This document shows, piece after piece, positions 46,501 to 54,916 of a stretch of 64,000 nucleotides of DNA (position 1 is its first letter; each line of letters begins with the position of its first letter). The stretch is from an uncultured Bacteroidota bacterium (GTDB lineage Bacteria; Bacteroidota; Bacteroidia; Bacteroidales; F082): positions 1-64,000 of the forward strand of contig CAJXKB010000003.1 in NCBI GenBank assembly GCA_913055825.1. The letters are read 5' to 3'. Under the pieces are notes generated by a model, which was not told the origin of the DNA, made no database searches, and was given only the letters and a program-made list of their open reading frames with translations. The translations under genes and the position numbers were made by a program.

Positions 46501-46817
46501 AAACGTGGTACCGTACCGGTATTGGTGGAGGATTTGGCGATAATCAGGCTTATAACTTTGCTGTTAAGGATGCCACATACACAAGGCTTAAAGAACTTTC
46601 GCTCAGCTATACGCTTGCTACACAAAAATTCAAAAAGAAATCCAGGTTGAGTTCTATGGTATTTACTGTAACCGGCCGCGACATCTTTTTATGGTCCCAT
46701 ATCGAAGGAATCGATCCTCAGATTATGCAAATGGGAGTCGGAAATGGCCGTGGATTGGATTATTTTACGAACCCTACAACACGTTCGGTTTTGTTCTCCA
46801 TTGCTGTCAATTATTAA
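43575..46817 (+). CDS. SusC/RagA-family TonB-linked outer-membrane importer
   Basis: Large outer-membrane transporter (1080 aa) of the SusC/RagA family. It has a signal peptide (to about 22, AWAQ), a carboxypeptidase-like regulatory domain (about 25-100, ITGKVTSISNGESLPGVSI), a TonB plug domain (about 110-250, with NIRIRGANTITGSTQPLIILDGVPINNS-like elements) and a barrel ending near VLFSIAVNY. The SusC signature NEVVVSALG is present. It pairs with the SusD lipoprotein 22 nt downstream. SusC/D pairs import glycans or, as for RagAB of Porphyromonas, oligopeptides; the peptidase genes on both sides, and the absence of polysaccharide enzymes, favour peptides here (inference). Confidence 0.95.
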   Translation: MKKIYALMMLVCMFMLPYGAWAQTSTITGKVTSISNGESLPGVSILLKGTNTGTVTDFDGNFSLKVPAKGGTLVFSFIGYQTLEVKLSGKKVYNISLRENITKLNEVVVSALGFKQMKDQMGASVSVVRPQQITQSGEVNLINSLGAKASNVDISQTNGDPGAGSNIRIRGANTITGSTQPLIILDGVPINNSTSYGGGNNVTGGTSGGTSQESRLNDINPDDIESIQILKGASAASLWGSRASNGVIVITTKSGKAGKMRINYKFTSSFDQVSQRIPMQNTWGQGRSGVYSPTKSESWGDYIPDRAGGADEVNTSGEYYRADDGTIYYPIITKNSKDTYVDSNWDAVFRMGNSLQHNLSISGGTDKGNYFFSLGRLDQNGIIRNSDYNRTNLRLNTSFKLATWLHVTTKAGYTHSFSNRIQQSSNTAGLLLGLLRNPPDFDIRDYIGTYVNSAGEEFPYRPRAYRNYLGKKSYATYNNPLWTTNEQEANSKLDRIIFVPEINIIPLDWLRFTLRGGIDNYTNHRLYFFPVGSAGSRSPGVLAEDVIWNQEVNYDAIAKGNFHLGKDVSLQATLGYNINSRRRTRNSSELTGFLVNTHKHTTDLNSAAENSTIDNYNRQILSNRGYLLLSFHLFNQLFINLSGTGEAASTIKGNFYYPSVDAAWQMNKILNLKGSALTFMKLRASWGKVGTQPGAYHFQNLAESGFSYSSYSDPLDIALFGGGFRLDNNKGTPDLKPEIKTEWEVGFDFRFLSDNLTLSLTYYHNKINDILINLGLTPSSGFDTQYTNAASMQNKGFEGSLDYTIIHNKNWNIGVYGNFGLNRNKVLSLSGTSTIDLTGQSVSSRAIVGYPLGELYGTGSQTDADGNFILDANGFPQLTSGPVPLGDPNPKWQSGLGLRVNWKTISLNVLFEHSHGGVFMPRTLWVLRRFGTTQETANRITTTQDLVDYKGNVIPAGTTVRGSVADFGGGPVLLDETWYRTGIGGGFGDNQAYNFAVKDATYTRLKELSLSYTLATQKFKKKSRLSSMVFTVTGRDIFLWSHIEGIDPQIMQMGVGNGRGLDYFTNPTTRSVLFSIAVNY

Positions 46818-46839
46818 TTTTAACCAAACGAATTTTGTC

Positions 46840-48261
46840 ATGAAAACAATAAAATCACTTATCATAATTATTGGGATATTGCTCTTAACACCATCATGCC
46901 AGAAAATGGTTGAAGGCATCAATGATAATCCCAACAAAATAACACCGGATGATATTTTGGCCAAAGACTTCCTTACGGGTACCATGCTCGCCAATGTGGA
47001 TAGCGAATTGGGGCACCTTGACCGGATTGCAGGAATGTGGAGCGGCCAGTTAATCGGGTTCCAATCGTTGTATGCCAATATCTATGGATACAATATTTCT
47101 ACTGCCGAATCTGTTTCGCCCTGGCACGAGATATATGTGGGGATGATCCCTAACCTTCGTTACATCCGCAAATCTGCCCCAGACGATAAATTATTGGTGG
47201 GAATTAGTGAAGTGCTGGAAGCCCAAAGTATAGGAACCGCTGCTTCTCTTTTTGGAGATGTTCCCTATTCTGAAATTGACGATCCGGCCATTGCTGATCC
47301 TAAATTTGATCCGCAAAAGGATGTATTCAACAACCTAATCGGTTTATTGGACGCTGCCATTACCGACTTGAATGCTGCAACTTCGCGGAGTTTGGCAGCA
47401 GATATTTATTTTAACGGAAACGCTTCCAAATGGCTCGCGACAGCTTATACTTTAAAAGCACGGTATTACCTGGATATGAAAGATTATTCAAATGCATATC
47501 AGGCTGCACAACAGGGAATTTCTTCGGCAGATGGCAATATGAAGTTTACTCCGACAGGAGACCCGACAATAACATCAGGTAACAAAAACTTGTTCTACGA
47601 ATTACTTGCGGGTTCACGTAGCGGGGACATTGGTACCGGAAACAGCTTTTTGATGCAATTGCTTGATCCGGCCAATACTGATAGTCGGAATAATGCGAAA
47701 ACCGATGAAACAGCCCGTTTCGAATATTATAAAATTGACGAAACCAGTGCAAATGCCAATAAAGGGGTTGCCTCGGAATTTGAACCACAAAAAATGGTTT
47801 CCTTTGAAGAGAACACACTTATCCTCGCTGAATGTGCTGCCCGGACAGTTGATTTCAATACAGCACTTGGATATCTCAATCAGTTACGTGAATATCTGAA
47901 TACAGGAGCTTTTCTTAATGCTAATTTCGCAGGTGAACCTTATAAATACGATGACTATGTAGCTGATGATTTTGCAGTCGGCGGCATGTTGAATACTGAT
48001 GGCATTGACCCAACACGTGCATTGTTAAGACAGATTATTGAGGAAAGGTATGTGTCCGGTTTTCTTACATATATCCCTTTCGACGATGCAAGAAGATTAA
48101 GAAAGAGTGATACAGACCTCGAAGTACCATTCCCGCTTAATCCATCATCGGCCACAAAATATCCCGAACGATTTCCGTATTCTGCCGATGAGTTGAATTC
48201 CAACTCCAATGCACCTGCAGAAGACCCGGGAATTTATGCAGTAACACCGGTAAATCAGTAA
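46840..48261 (+). CDS. SusD/RagB-family surface lipoprotein
   Basis: Substrate-capturing lid of the SusC/SusD pair, anchored in the outer membrane by lipidation of Cys20 (LLTPSCQK). It is 473 aa, of the SusD-like_2 type (short first residues NDNPNKITPDD, TPR helical region about 60-260). It starts 22 nt after susC, and its frame overlaps the end of susC only if an unlikely upstream start is used. A very strong terminator follows its stop codon. Confidence 0.93.
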   Translation: MKTIKSLIIIIGILLLTPSCQKMVEGINDNPNKITPDDILAKDFLTGTMLANVDSELGHLDRIAGMWSGQLIGFQSLYANIYGYNISTAESVSPWHEIYVGMIPNLRYIRKSAPDDKLLVGISEVLEAQSIGTAASLFGDVPYSEIDDPAIADPKFDPQKDVFNNLIGLLDAAITDLNAATSRSLAADIYFNGNASKWLATAYTLKARYYLDMKDYSNAYQAAQQGISSADGNMKFTPTGDPTITSGNKNLFYELLAGSRSGDIGTGNSFLMQLLDPANTDSRNNAKTDETARFEYYKIDETSANANKGVASEFEPQKMVSFEENTLILAECAARTVDFNTALGYLNQLREYLNTGAFLNANFAGEPYKYDDYVADDFAVGGMLNTDGIDPTRALLRQIIEERYVSGFLTYIPFDDARRLRKSDTDLEVPFPLNPSSATKYPERFPYSADELNSNSNAPAEDPGIYAVTPVNQ

Positions 48262-48277
48262 CGGTTATTTTGGTTGG

Positions 48278-48317
48278 AAAAGAGGCTGCTTTGCTTGCAG
48301 CCTCTTTTCCTTTTTAT
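48278..48317 (+). terminator. Rho-independent terminator after susD
   Basis: Perfect 12-bp stem AAAAGAGGCTGC/GCAGCCTCTTTT with a 7-nt loop, followed by CCTTTTTATATTTT. It begins 16 nt past the susD stop codon. Confidence 0.95.
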
Positions 48318-48413
48318 ATTTTAAATTGGGCATGGAAATCAATAAAATTAAGGTATCATACATTAATATCCGGTTCAATTTTATAACTATGTTTTGAACA
48401 TAATTCTTTAAAT

Positions 48414-51400
48414 ATGAAAAACTTAATTCGTCAGTTTAGTAAAATTTCAATAATTCTATTTTCCATCCTCCTTTTCATCTTTGCCGGTGCTTACAAAACC
48501 CAAGCTCAAAAGATTGATAAACAACAATTAAAACAATTAAAATTCAGGTTTATAGGCCCTGTAGGCAACCGTACCATTTCGGTAGCCGGTATTCCCGGAG
48601 ACCCATCAACTTATTATGTGGGTGCAGCTTCGGGTGGTATTTTCAAAACAGTCGATGGTGGCCTTAACTGGAAATCCCTGTTTAATGATAAACCGGTTTC
48701 TTCCGTAGGAGCGCTGGCCATTGCGCCTTCTAATCATCAGGTAATTTATGCCGGGACAGGAGAGAGTTTTGTTCGTTCCAATAATTCATTGGGAGATGGT
48801 GTTTGGAAATCTACCGATGGCGGTGATACCTGGAAACATATTGGCCTTGAAAACACGGGGCGTATCAGCAGGATAGTGGTAAATCCTAAAAACCAGGATA
48901 TTGTATGGGTTGCAGCACTGGGGAATGCTTTCGTGCCGCAGAAAGAAAGAGGTGTTTTTATGACAACTGATGGGGGAAAAACCTGGAACCATGTACTTTT
49001 TGTTAATGAAAACACGGGCACCTCGGATATCGTCATCGACCCGGCAAACCCGAGCATTCTATTTGCAGGAATGTGGCAACTGGAACTAAAACCATGGAAA
49101 CGTATTAGCGGTGGTCCGGGAAGTGGCATTTTCAAATCGACAGATGGAGGCCTGACATGGAAAAAACTGACAGGAAACGGGCTTCCGACCTTGCCTGTTG
49201 GGAAAATAGGCCTTGCCATGACACCGTCAAATCCCGAACGTGTTTATGCACTAATTGAAACGGGCGACGGTGTGCCGATAGACGGGAAAAAGACCAATAG
49301 CGGTGAGCTTTGGCGATCTGATAATCTTGGAAAGAGCTGGAAACTGATAAATTCAAACCGTGATTTGGGTGGCCGACAAGCTTATTTTACACGCTGTGCC
49401 GCTTCAACCGACAATCCAAATGAAATATATTTTCTTTCTTCTGTTTTTTCTAAAAGTATTGATGGAGGCAAAACGATTACTACCGGGCCCCGTGGAACAC
49501 TTCCAAGCTGGGATCATCACGGTATGTGGATAGATCCCTTAAATGGAAATCGTATGATTGTCGTTGGCGATGCGGGTCTTGCCATTTCTCAAAACCGGGG
49601 CAAGTCATGGTATCGGGTTCAGTTGCCCGTTGCTCAATTATATCACGTTACTACGGATAACGATATTCCCTATCATGTATTGGCCAATTGCCAGGACTTT
49701 ACCTCCGCGAGAGGGCCAAGCAGGGTTACAGGGACCCCGTTTATACCTAATGCATCCTGGCACGATGTGGGTGGCGGCGAAAGTGGTTTTGCAACGCCCG
49801 ATCCGGTTAACCCCGATATTATTTGGTCGGGAAGTTCGGGAAGAGGACCTTTGGGAGGAATTGTTGTGAGATACAACGAAAAGACGAAACAATACAGACA
49901 GGTTGAAGTCTGGCCCGAATATACCCACGGACATCCGGCAAACGATGTGAAATATCGTTTTCAATGGGCTTTTCCGTTAATTATTTCCCCACACGATCAC
50001 AACACAATTTATGTTGGCAGCCAGTATTTACACCGTACTACCAACGGAGGCCAAAGCTGGGAAAAGGTGAGTCCCGATTTAACACTCAACGACAAAAGTA
50101 AACAAGGTTTTTCAGGAGGGTTGACCCCGGATAATATTGGTGTTGAATATGCTGATGTTATTTATGCAATTGCCGAATCACCCGTTAAAAAAGGAGTAAT
50201 CTGGTGTGGCACAAATGACGGATTGGTTCAGCTAAGCAGGGATAACGGGAAAACATGGAAAAATGTCACCAAAAATATTCCCCATCTCCCTGAATTAGGG
50301 GTAATCCGTAATATTTGTGCATCCAAATGGAATGCAGGCAAAGCTTATATTTCAGTTGATCTCCATTTACTTGGTAATTTTGAACCTTATGTTTATAAAA
50401 CTTCCAATTATGGCCATACTTGGAAGAAAATTACCAATGGAATTTCTTTTGGTAATTTAAACTATGTCAGAAACATTCAGGAAGATCCTGTTCGCCCGGG
50501 ATTATTGTACCTTGGCACAGAGAATACACTTTACTACTCATTTGATGACGGAGAAAACTGGCAACCATTAATGACAAACCTGCCGCATGTACCAATGTAC
50601 TGGATTGACATACAGAAACACTTTAACGACCTTGTGGTGGGAACCTATGGCAGGGGCATCTGGATATTGGATGATATTACCCCGCTGCAACAACTAACAA
50701 GAAAAATCACTTCCTCTGATGCTTGGTTGTTTAGTCCACGCCCGGCATATCGTTTTCGTCCTGTTTCAAGATCAATGCAATTCCACCCGGATCCGGCTTC
50801 CGGGCAGAACCCACCATACGGCGCATCAGTAAATTATTGGCTATCAAAGAAAACTGACAGTATAAAAATAGATATCAAAGATAGTGTTGGAAATGTGGTT
50901 AGGACAATCAAAACAAAAGGGAAACCCGGTATTAACAGGATTTGGTGGAATTTAAGAGGGAAACCTACTGAGAAAATAATTATGTGCACCGAACCAAAAT
51001 ATGCCGATTGGTATCCGATGGGGAAATTGCGCATCAGGAAATCGACGGTCAAGCCATTCTCAATCCTTGAACCCCCGGGGACATATACCGTTCAAATGAT
51101 AACCGGAAATAAAACCTTTTCGCAAAAATTGATCATTTTAAAGGATCCCCATTCCTCCGGGAGCTTATCAGACATTAAAAAGCAATCCCTACTATTAAAA
51201 AAGCTTTATCAGGATATGAATCAGTTGGCAGGGGATATTAATAAAATTGAAAGAATAAGACGCCAACTTTATGATATGAAAGCCATGCTAAGCACACAAA
51301 AGGGTAAAAAAGACATTGTTGATCAAATAGGGGCTATTGACACCACATTTTTGGCTGTAGAAGGAAAAATGATCCGGCTAAAAGTAACAGGTACAGGGCA

Positions 51401-51629
51401 GGATGATGTCCGGTATCCGGCCAGGCTGGCATCACGAATAAGCTATCTGGCATCTGTCGTAGCGGTTTCTGATTTTCCCCCCACCGATCAGGATATTGCA
51501 GTTTATCAATTGTTACACGCTAAGTTGATTAATTATAATGAAGAACTAAAGAAATTGATACAGGGTAAATTTGCCGCCTTCAGAAAGGAACTGTCAGCAA
51601 ATCATATCGGTCCGATCATAACAGATTAG
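48414..51629 (+). CDS. Exported Asp-box (BNR/sortilin-like) beta-propeller protein
   Basis: A 1071-aa exported protein with a signal peptide (to about residue 32). It carries at least eleven Asp-box motifs of the form SxDGGxxW (KTVDGGLNW, KSTDGGDTW, MTTDGGKTW, RTTNGGQSW, LSRDNGKTW and others) between about 75 and 730, forming one or two VPS10/sortilin-like propellers. The last 300 residues contain a domain with a beta-sandwich outline and a coiled region (SLLLKKLYQDMNQLAGDI). Databases often label such proteins glycosyl hydrolase, but no catalytic residues can be identified; they are common next to peptide-degrading genes. A binding or scaffold role is equally possible. It has its own transcription unit after the susD terminator. 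Confidence 0.8.
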   Translation: MKNLIRQFSKISIILFSILLFIFAGAYKTQAQKIDKQQLKQLKFRFIGPVGNRTISVAGIPGDPSTYYVGAASGGIFKTVDGGLNWKSLFNDKPVSSVGALAIAPSNHQVIYAGTGESFVRSNNSLGDGVWKSTDGGDTWKHIGLENTGRISRIVVNPKNQDIVWVAALGNAFVPQKERGVFMTTDGGKTWNHVLFVNENTGTSDIVIDPANPSILFAGMWQLELKPWKRISGGPGSGIFKSTDGGLTWKKLTGNGLPTLPVGKIGLAMTPSNPERVYALIETGDGVPIDGKKTNSGELWRSDNLGKSWKLINSNRDLGGRQAYFTRCAASTDNPNEIYFLSSVFSKSIDGGKTITTGPRGTLPSWDHHGMWIDPLNGNRMIVVGDAGLAISQNRGKSWYRVQLPVAQLYHVTTDNDIPYHVLANCQDFTSARGPSRVTGTPFIPNASWHDVGGGESGFATPDPVNPDIIWSGSSGRGPLGGIVVRYNEKTKQYRQVEVWPEYTHGHPANDVKYRFQWAFPLIISPHDHNTIYVGSQYLHRTTNGGQSWEKVSPDLTLNDKSKQGFSGGLTPDNIGVEYADVIYAIAESPVKKGVIWCGTNDGLVQLSRDNGKTWKNVTKNIPHLPELGVIRNICASKWNAGKAYISVDLHLLGNFEPYVYKTSNYGHTWKKITNGISFGNLNYVRNIQEDPVRPGLLYLGTENTLYYSFDDGENWQPLMTNLPHVPMYWIDIQKHFNDLVVGTYGRGIWILDDITPLQQLTRKITSSDAWLFSPRPAYRFRPVSRSMQFHPDPASGQNPPYGASVNYWLSKKTDSIKIDIKDSVGNVVRTIKTKGKPGINRIWWNLRGKPTEKIIMCTEPKYADWYPMGKLRIRKSTVKPFSILEPPGTYTVQMITGNKTFSQKLIILKDPHSSGSLSDIKKQSLLLKKLYQDMNQLAGDINKIERIRRQLYDMKAMLSTQKGKKDIVDQIGAIDTTFLAVEGKMIRLKVTGTGQDDVRYPARLASRISYLASVVAVSDFPPTDQDIAVYQLLHAKLINYNEELKKLIQGKFAAFRKELSANHIGPIITD

Positions 51630-51721
51630 GCCATCTTTTAGTGAAAACATTATTCTTTTATTTGTAAATTTAGTTTGAAAATAAAATCTATCTTTCAACG
51701 GTTTAATAATATCGATTCATT

Positions 51722-52534
51722 ATGAAAAAATTCAAACTTTCAACACTTTTTATTTTATTGCTTTCGGGATTTTTGTTTTTTGGATGTAAGCAAGGCTCCG
51801 TTCAAAAGGCGAATCCGCTTAAAGTGGCCATCAGTAAGTATAATTCACATCAAACATACCGCGGTTGGCTTCATCGATTTGATACATCTATCCGGTTTGT
51901 TAATTTGTATCCGTTAACCGTTGATTCGGCCATGAAAGTACTGAAAACCTGTGATGGCCTTTTGTGTACCGGTGGTGGTGACCTTTATCCCGGACTTTTT
52001 GGAAAATTAGATGAAGCTGATAAATGCGGCCCTCCTGACAGACATCGCGACAGCCTGGAACTCGCTGTTATCAATGAGGCTGTGAACTCAAAAATACCAC
52101 TTGTTGGTATCTGCCGGGGGCTTCAGGTGATAAATGTGGCTCTTGGTGGTACGTTGTACACTGATTTGCCAACAGATATTGGAACAAAAGTAATTCACCG
52201 TACAAAAGACGGACAGCATTCTTATCACGAAGTTTATGTAAAAAAGAATACTGAACTTTATGCTATCAGCCGGGCCGACAGTGGAATGATTTATAGTCAT
52301 CATCATCAGGGAATTGACAAGCTTGGCAAAGGTTTGAAAGTAAGTGCCCGTTCGGCTGACAGCCTTGCCGAAGGTATTGAATGGGCAGATACAACCGGTA
52401 AAGGTTTTTTAATGGCTTTACAGTGGCATCCCGAACACCTGGACACATTGGTACCTCTCTCCAAGTCAATTGCTGAGAAATTTATCAATGAAATGAAATC
52501 CTATCGGAAAGTTAGTTCGAAGGTCTTGCCATAG
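51722..52534 (+). CDS. PuuD-like gamma-glutamyl amidohydrolase (C26), lipoprotein
   Basis: Class I glutamine amidotransferase-type hydrolase of family C26 (270 aa). It has a lipoprotein signal (Cys22, LFFGCKQ) and the triad Cys131 (VGICRGLQVINVALGG), His236 and Glu238 (QWHPEH). The motif LCTGGGDLYPGLFG resembles PuuD, which cleaves gamma-glutamyl-GABA. The enzyme has been moved outside the cytoplasm by its lipid anchor, unlike PuuD. Same direction as, and 92 nt after, the Asp-box protein. Gamma-glutamyl or other isopeptide substrates fit the surroundings, but the specific substrate is unknown. Confidence 0.87.
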   Translation: MKKFKLSTLFILLLSGFLFFGCKQGSVQKANPLKVAISKYNSHQTYRGWLHRFDTSIRFVNLYPLTVDSAMKVLKTCDGLLCTGGGDLYPGLFGKLDEADKCGPPDRHRDSLELAVINEAVNSKIPLVGICRGLQVINVALGGTLYTDLPTDIGTKVIHRTKDGQHSYHEVYVKKNTELYAISRADSGMIYSHHHQGIDKLGKGLKVSARSADSLAEGIEWADTTGKGFLMALQWHPEHLDTLVPLSKSIAEKFINEMKSYRKVSSKVLP

Positions 52535-52582
52535 CTGTTTTTCCCTACCTCAACCGATGGTCAAAACGATGTAGTTTTCCCT

Positions 52583-54127
52583 TTATGGTTTAGTTGCTTT
52601 CATGTATCCTTCAATCAGGTGATATGTAAGCGGGATTTTTGTTTTTAGCCTGTTTAATAAATCAGCTGAAAGGTTTCTTTTTGAAAACGGGACACGTTTT
52701 ACGTACTGCTGAATCTCGCCTGCTTTTCTGCCATATTTATATGCGTGAGTAAAATTCAGACTGTCTGCAAGTTTAATATTTTTATTGTCAAGGTTTGGTA
52801 CGCTGATAAAGAAGCGGCTGTCGGAAAGAGTACCGTTATTGAATAAATCATTATTATTCAGATAAGTGTAAAGCTCTTTTGCCGTGTTAATGGCAGGATC
52901 GACAAGAGAAACCTTTTTTTCCATATAAGGACGGTAAACATATTTTCCGTTTTCCATGTAATTATAAGCATATTGAAGTGTTTGCCTAAAGTCGTTCATA
53001 AAAAAAGGATAGTGTGTACAACCGAGAATAATTGATTTTAGTTTTATCGTACTTTTCGACTTTCTGATTTTTTCCAGTAGGGAAATGACATGATATTTAA
53101 TATAATTCTTAACCGAGTTAAGCTGAATTTCTTCCGGATTTTCCCTGTTTCCCGTGTACAGAATATGATTTCCCGAAAAATCAAAATTGTATCTCTTCAG
53201 ATTTGATTTGTCAATCGGAGCTATTTTATTTGTAAACGACGGTCCCCTGTAATTTTTTCGTACAGACCGGAGCGATTCGTCTATATAGTCTCTTTCACCG
53301 TCGATAGCTGCTGCAAGTCCGACACCGGCCTGCTGAAAGGTTATCATTTTGCCAGTATAGTTTAATTTCTTTTTCTGCTCTGCCACGGTATTCGGATAAC
53401 CGTTTGAAGCCACCGTTCCGGCCGTTGCCATAATCCCGATGGCTGCATTTTCATTTTTTGAGATGCCCTCTAACGCACCCCTCACTCCTGCGCCAATCAC
53501 GCCTATTACTTTTAAATTCAAGCCTGCTGCTTTAAGAAATTTCTCCACATCATTTTTTCCATAGGCGGTAGCCGTGTTACAGGCAATTACGATAGCCTTA
53601 ACAAGAGGTTTGTCTGTTTGATATTTTTCTGCTGTTTGTGATGCATAATATTTATTTCCCAAAATAAATTGTACATCTTTAAAAACATGTTCTTTTAGTA
53701 ATCTGGTTTTGTGATTTCCCGGATATTCGCCGTAAGGCATATTGGCTTTATCGCCAAGATAAATAAACGATTCAGCCATAAAGTCAATATTTCCGTCTTT
53801 CTTTTTTTGGTGTGTTTTGTTATTAAAGTTGTCTGAATTCAGAATGGCATCAAGCACAGTAAGGCCACCGGTACCGGAATCGAATATGCCGACAGGAAGT
53901 TTTGCATCATGCCGGGGATAATTTTTGAAGTTGATATAAAAAAAACTTGCCGGATCGTTAAGCATTACATCCTGAATAGCAAGCTGCTTCTCAGGTTTAA
54001 TCAATTTATTAACAGTTTTCGACTTTTTTTGTGTTCGGGTATTATTTACACATGAAACGACTAACAAAAGGATAGAAAACATTAACGTGTACAAAAACCA
54101 TCTGCCTGATAAAAAGAATTTTTTCAT
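52583..54127 (-). CDS. Lipoprotein with a MurI-like glutamate/aspartate racemase domain
   Basis: A 514-aa protein with a lipoprotein signal (Cys26, LLVVSCVNN) followed by a racemase domain that retains all MurI motifs: GIFDSGTGGLTVLDAI with Asp83/Ser84, YLGDKANMPYG, IACNTATAYG with Cys183, GVIGAGVRGA, TAGTVASNGYPNTV, LGCTHYPFF with Cys370 and His372, and LVDPAINTAKEL. Normal MurI is cytoplasmic and about 270 aa. Here about 75 residues precede the domain, an insertion of roughly 100 residues separates its halves (about 245-350), and about 95 residues follow. So it looks like an active racemase displayed in the periplasm or on the surface. Last gene of a minus-strand run (46 nt after the phosphodiesterase gene). 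Confidence 0.8.
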   Translation of the reverse strand: MKKFFLSGRWFLYTLMFSILLLVVSCVNNTRTQKKSKTVNKLIKPEKQLAIQDVMLNDPASFFYINFKNYPRHDAKLPVGIFDSGTGGLTVLDAILNSDNFNNKTHQKKKDGNIDFMAESFIYLGDKANMPYGEYPGNHKTRLLKEHVFKDVQFILGNKYYASQTAEKYQTDKPLVKAIVIACNTATAYGKNDVEKFLKAAGLNLKVIGVIGAGVRGALEGISKNENAAIGIMATAGTVASNGYPNTVAEQKKKLNYTGKMITFQQAGVGLAAAIDGERDYIDESLRSVRKNYRGPSFTNKIAPIDKSNLKRYNFDFSGNHILYTGNRENPEEIQLNSVKNYIKYHVISLLEKIRKSKSTIKLKSIILGCTHYPFFMNDFRQTLQYAYNYMENGKYVYRPYMEKKVSLVDPAINTAKELYTYLNNNDLFNNGTLSDSRFFISVPNLDNKNIKLADSLNFTHAYKYGRKAGEIQQYVKRVPFSKRNLSADLLNRLKTKIPLTYHLIEGYMKATKP

Positions 54128-54173
54128 GATATCTTGTTTTTAGTTCTTTTAACCTAAGTTATTATATTTAATA

Positions 54174-54863
54174 TCAATTACTTTTCAAAAAGCGGTCGGG
54201 ATAATTGGTAAACACGGCATCCACACCCATCGCTTTTAATTTCTCAAAAATTTTGGGTTCGTTGACGGTGTAGACCCAAGCTTCGAGCCCGTTTTTATGG
54301 ATGCCCGCAATCAAATCCTTTTCACAGAAATCTACGGAAAAATTAATACTGAAGGCATTCATTTCCCGGGCAAGCTTTTGGTAATTAAATGGAAAAATCT
54401 CATACAAGACACCAATCCTTACACGCGGAAGCAGCGAATGAAATTGTTTCAACTGACGATGGTCAAACGAAGAAACATAAAAATAATTCGGGTTCCACTC
54501 CTTTTCAAACATAAACTTACTGAGCATTTCGGCAAGTGGTTGTGCCACCTTCCGGCCTTTTATCTCAATGTTTATTTTCACACGACGGTCCACCGCTTCA
54601 AGAACTTCCTCCAGCGTTGGCACCTGATTTCCGTTTCCGGCATCTAAGTTTTTGAGTTCGTCCAACGTCATTTCAGCAACCAAACCTTTTCCATTGGTTG
54701 TCCGATCTACCCGCTCATCGTGAATAACAACCAACTCGCCGCTTGCGCATTGGTGGACATCCAACTCAATCACAGGGACTCCCTGCCGGATAGCCAACTC
54801 AAACGATTCCAAAGTATTTTCAGGGGCATATCCCGGTGCCCCACGGTGACCAATGATGCGCAT
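54174..54863 (-). CDS. Glycerophosphodiester phosphodiesterase (cytoplasmic)
   Basis: Hydrolyses glycerophosphodiesters to glycerol 3-phosphate and an alcohol. The 229-aa protein has the GDPD motifs HRGAPGYAPENT (His6, Glu), ELDVHQ, VVIHDERVDRTTNG and the C-terminal WVYTVNEP and GVDAVFTNYPD. No signal peptide, so it acts inside the cell and probably feeds GlpD (18.7 kb) with glycerol 3-phosphate. It lies 53 nt after the asparaginase gene and 46 nt before the racemase gene. A decayed copy of its 3' end is at 27531-27660. Confidence 0.93.
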   Translation of the reverse strand: MRIIGHRGAPGYAPENTLESFELAIRQGVPVIELDVHQCASGELVVIHDERVDRTTNGKGLVAEMTLDELKNLDAGNGNQVPTLEEVLEAVDRRVKINIEIKGRKVAQPLAEMLSKFMFEKEWNPNYFYVSSFDHRQLKQFHSLLPRVRIGVLYEIFPFNYQKLAREMNAFSINFSVDFCEKDLIAGIHKNGLEAWVYTVNEPKIFEKLKAMGVDAVFTNYPDRFLKSN

Positions 54864-54916
54864 ATCAACTTTTTAAACACAAACTTCAGAAACTGTATAT
54901 CAAATAAATTCCAATA

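Noticed and set aside
46744-46839. SusD protein starting inside the end of susC (46744)
   Set aside because: It would place 32 non-signal residues before the lipoprotein signal peptide; the ATG at 46840 gives a proper signal with Cys20.
53000-53800. Frameshift or fusion error explaining the large MurI-like protein
   Set aside because: The frame is continuous and the MurI motifs come in the correct order on both sides of the insertion, so it looks like a genuine long variant.
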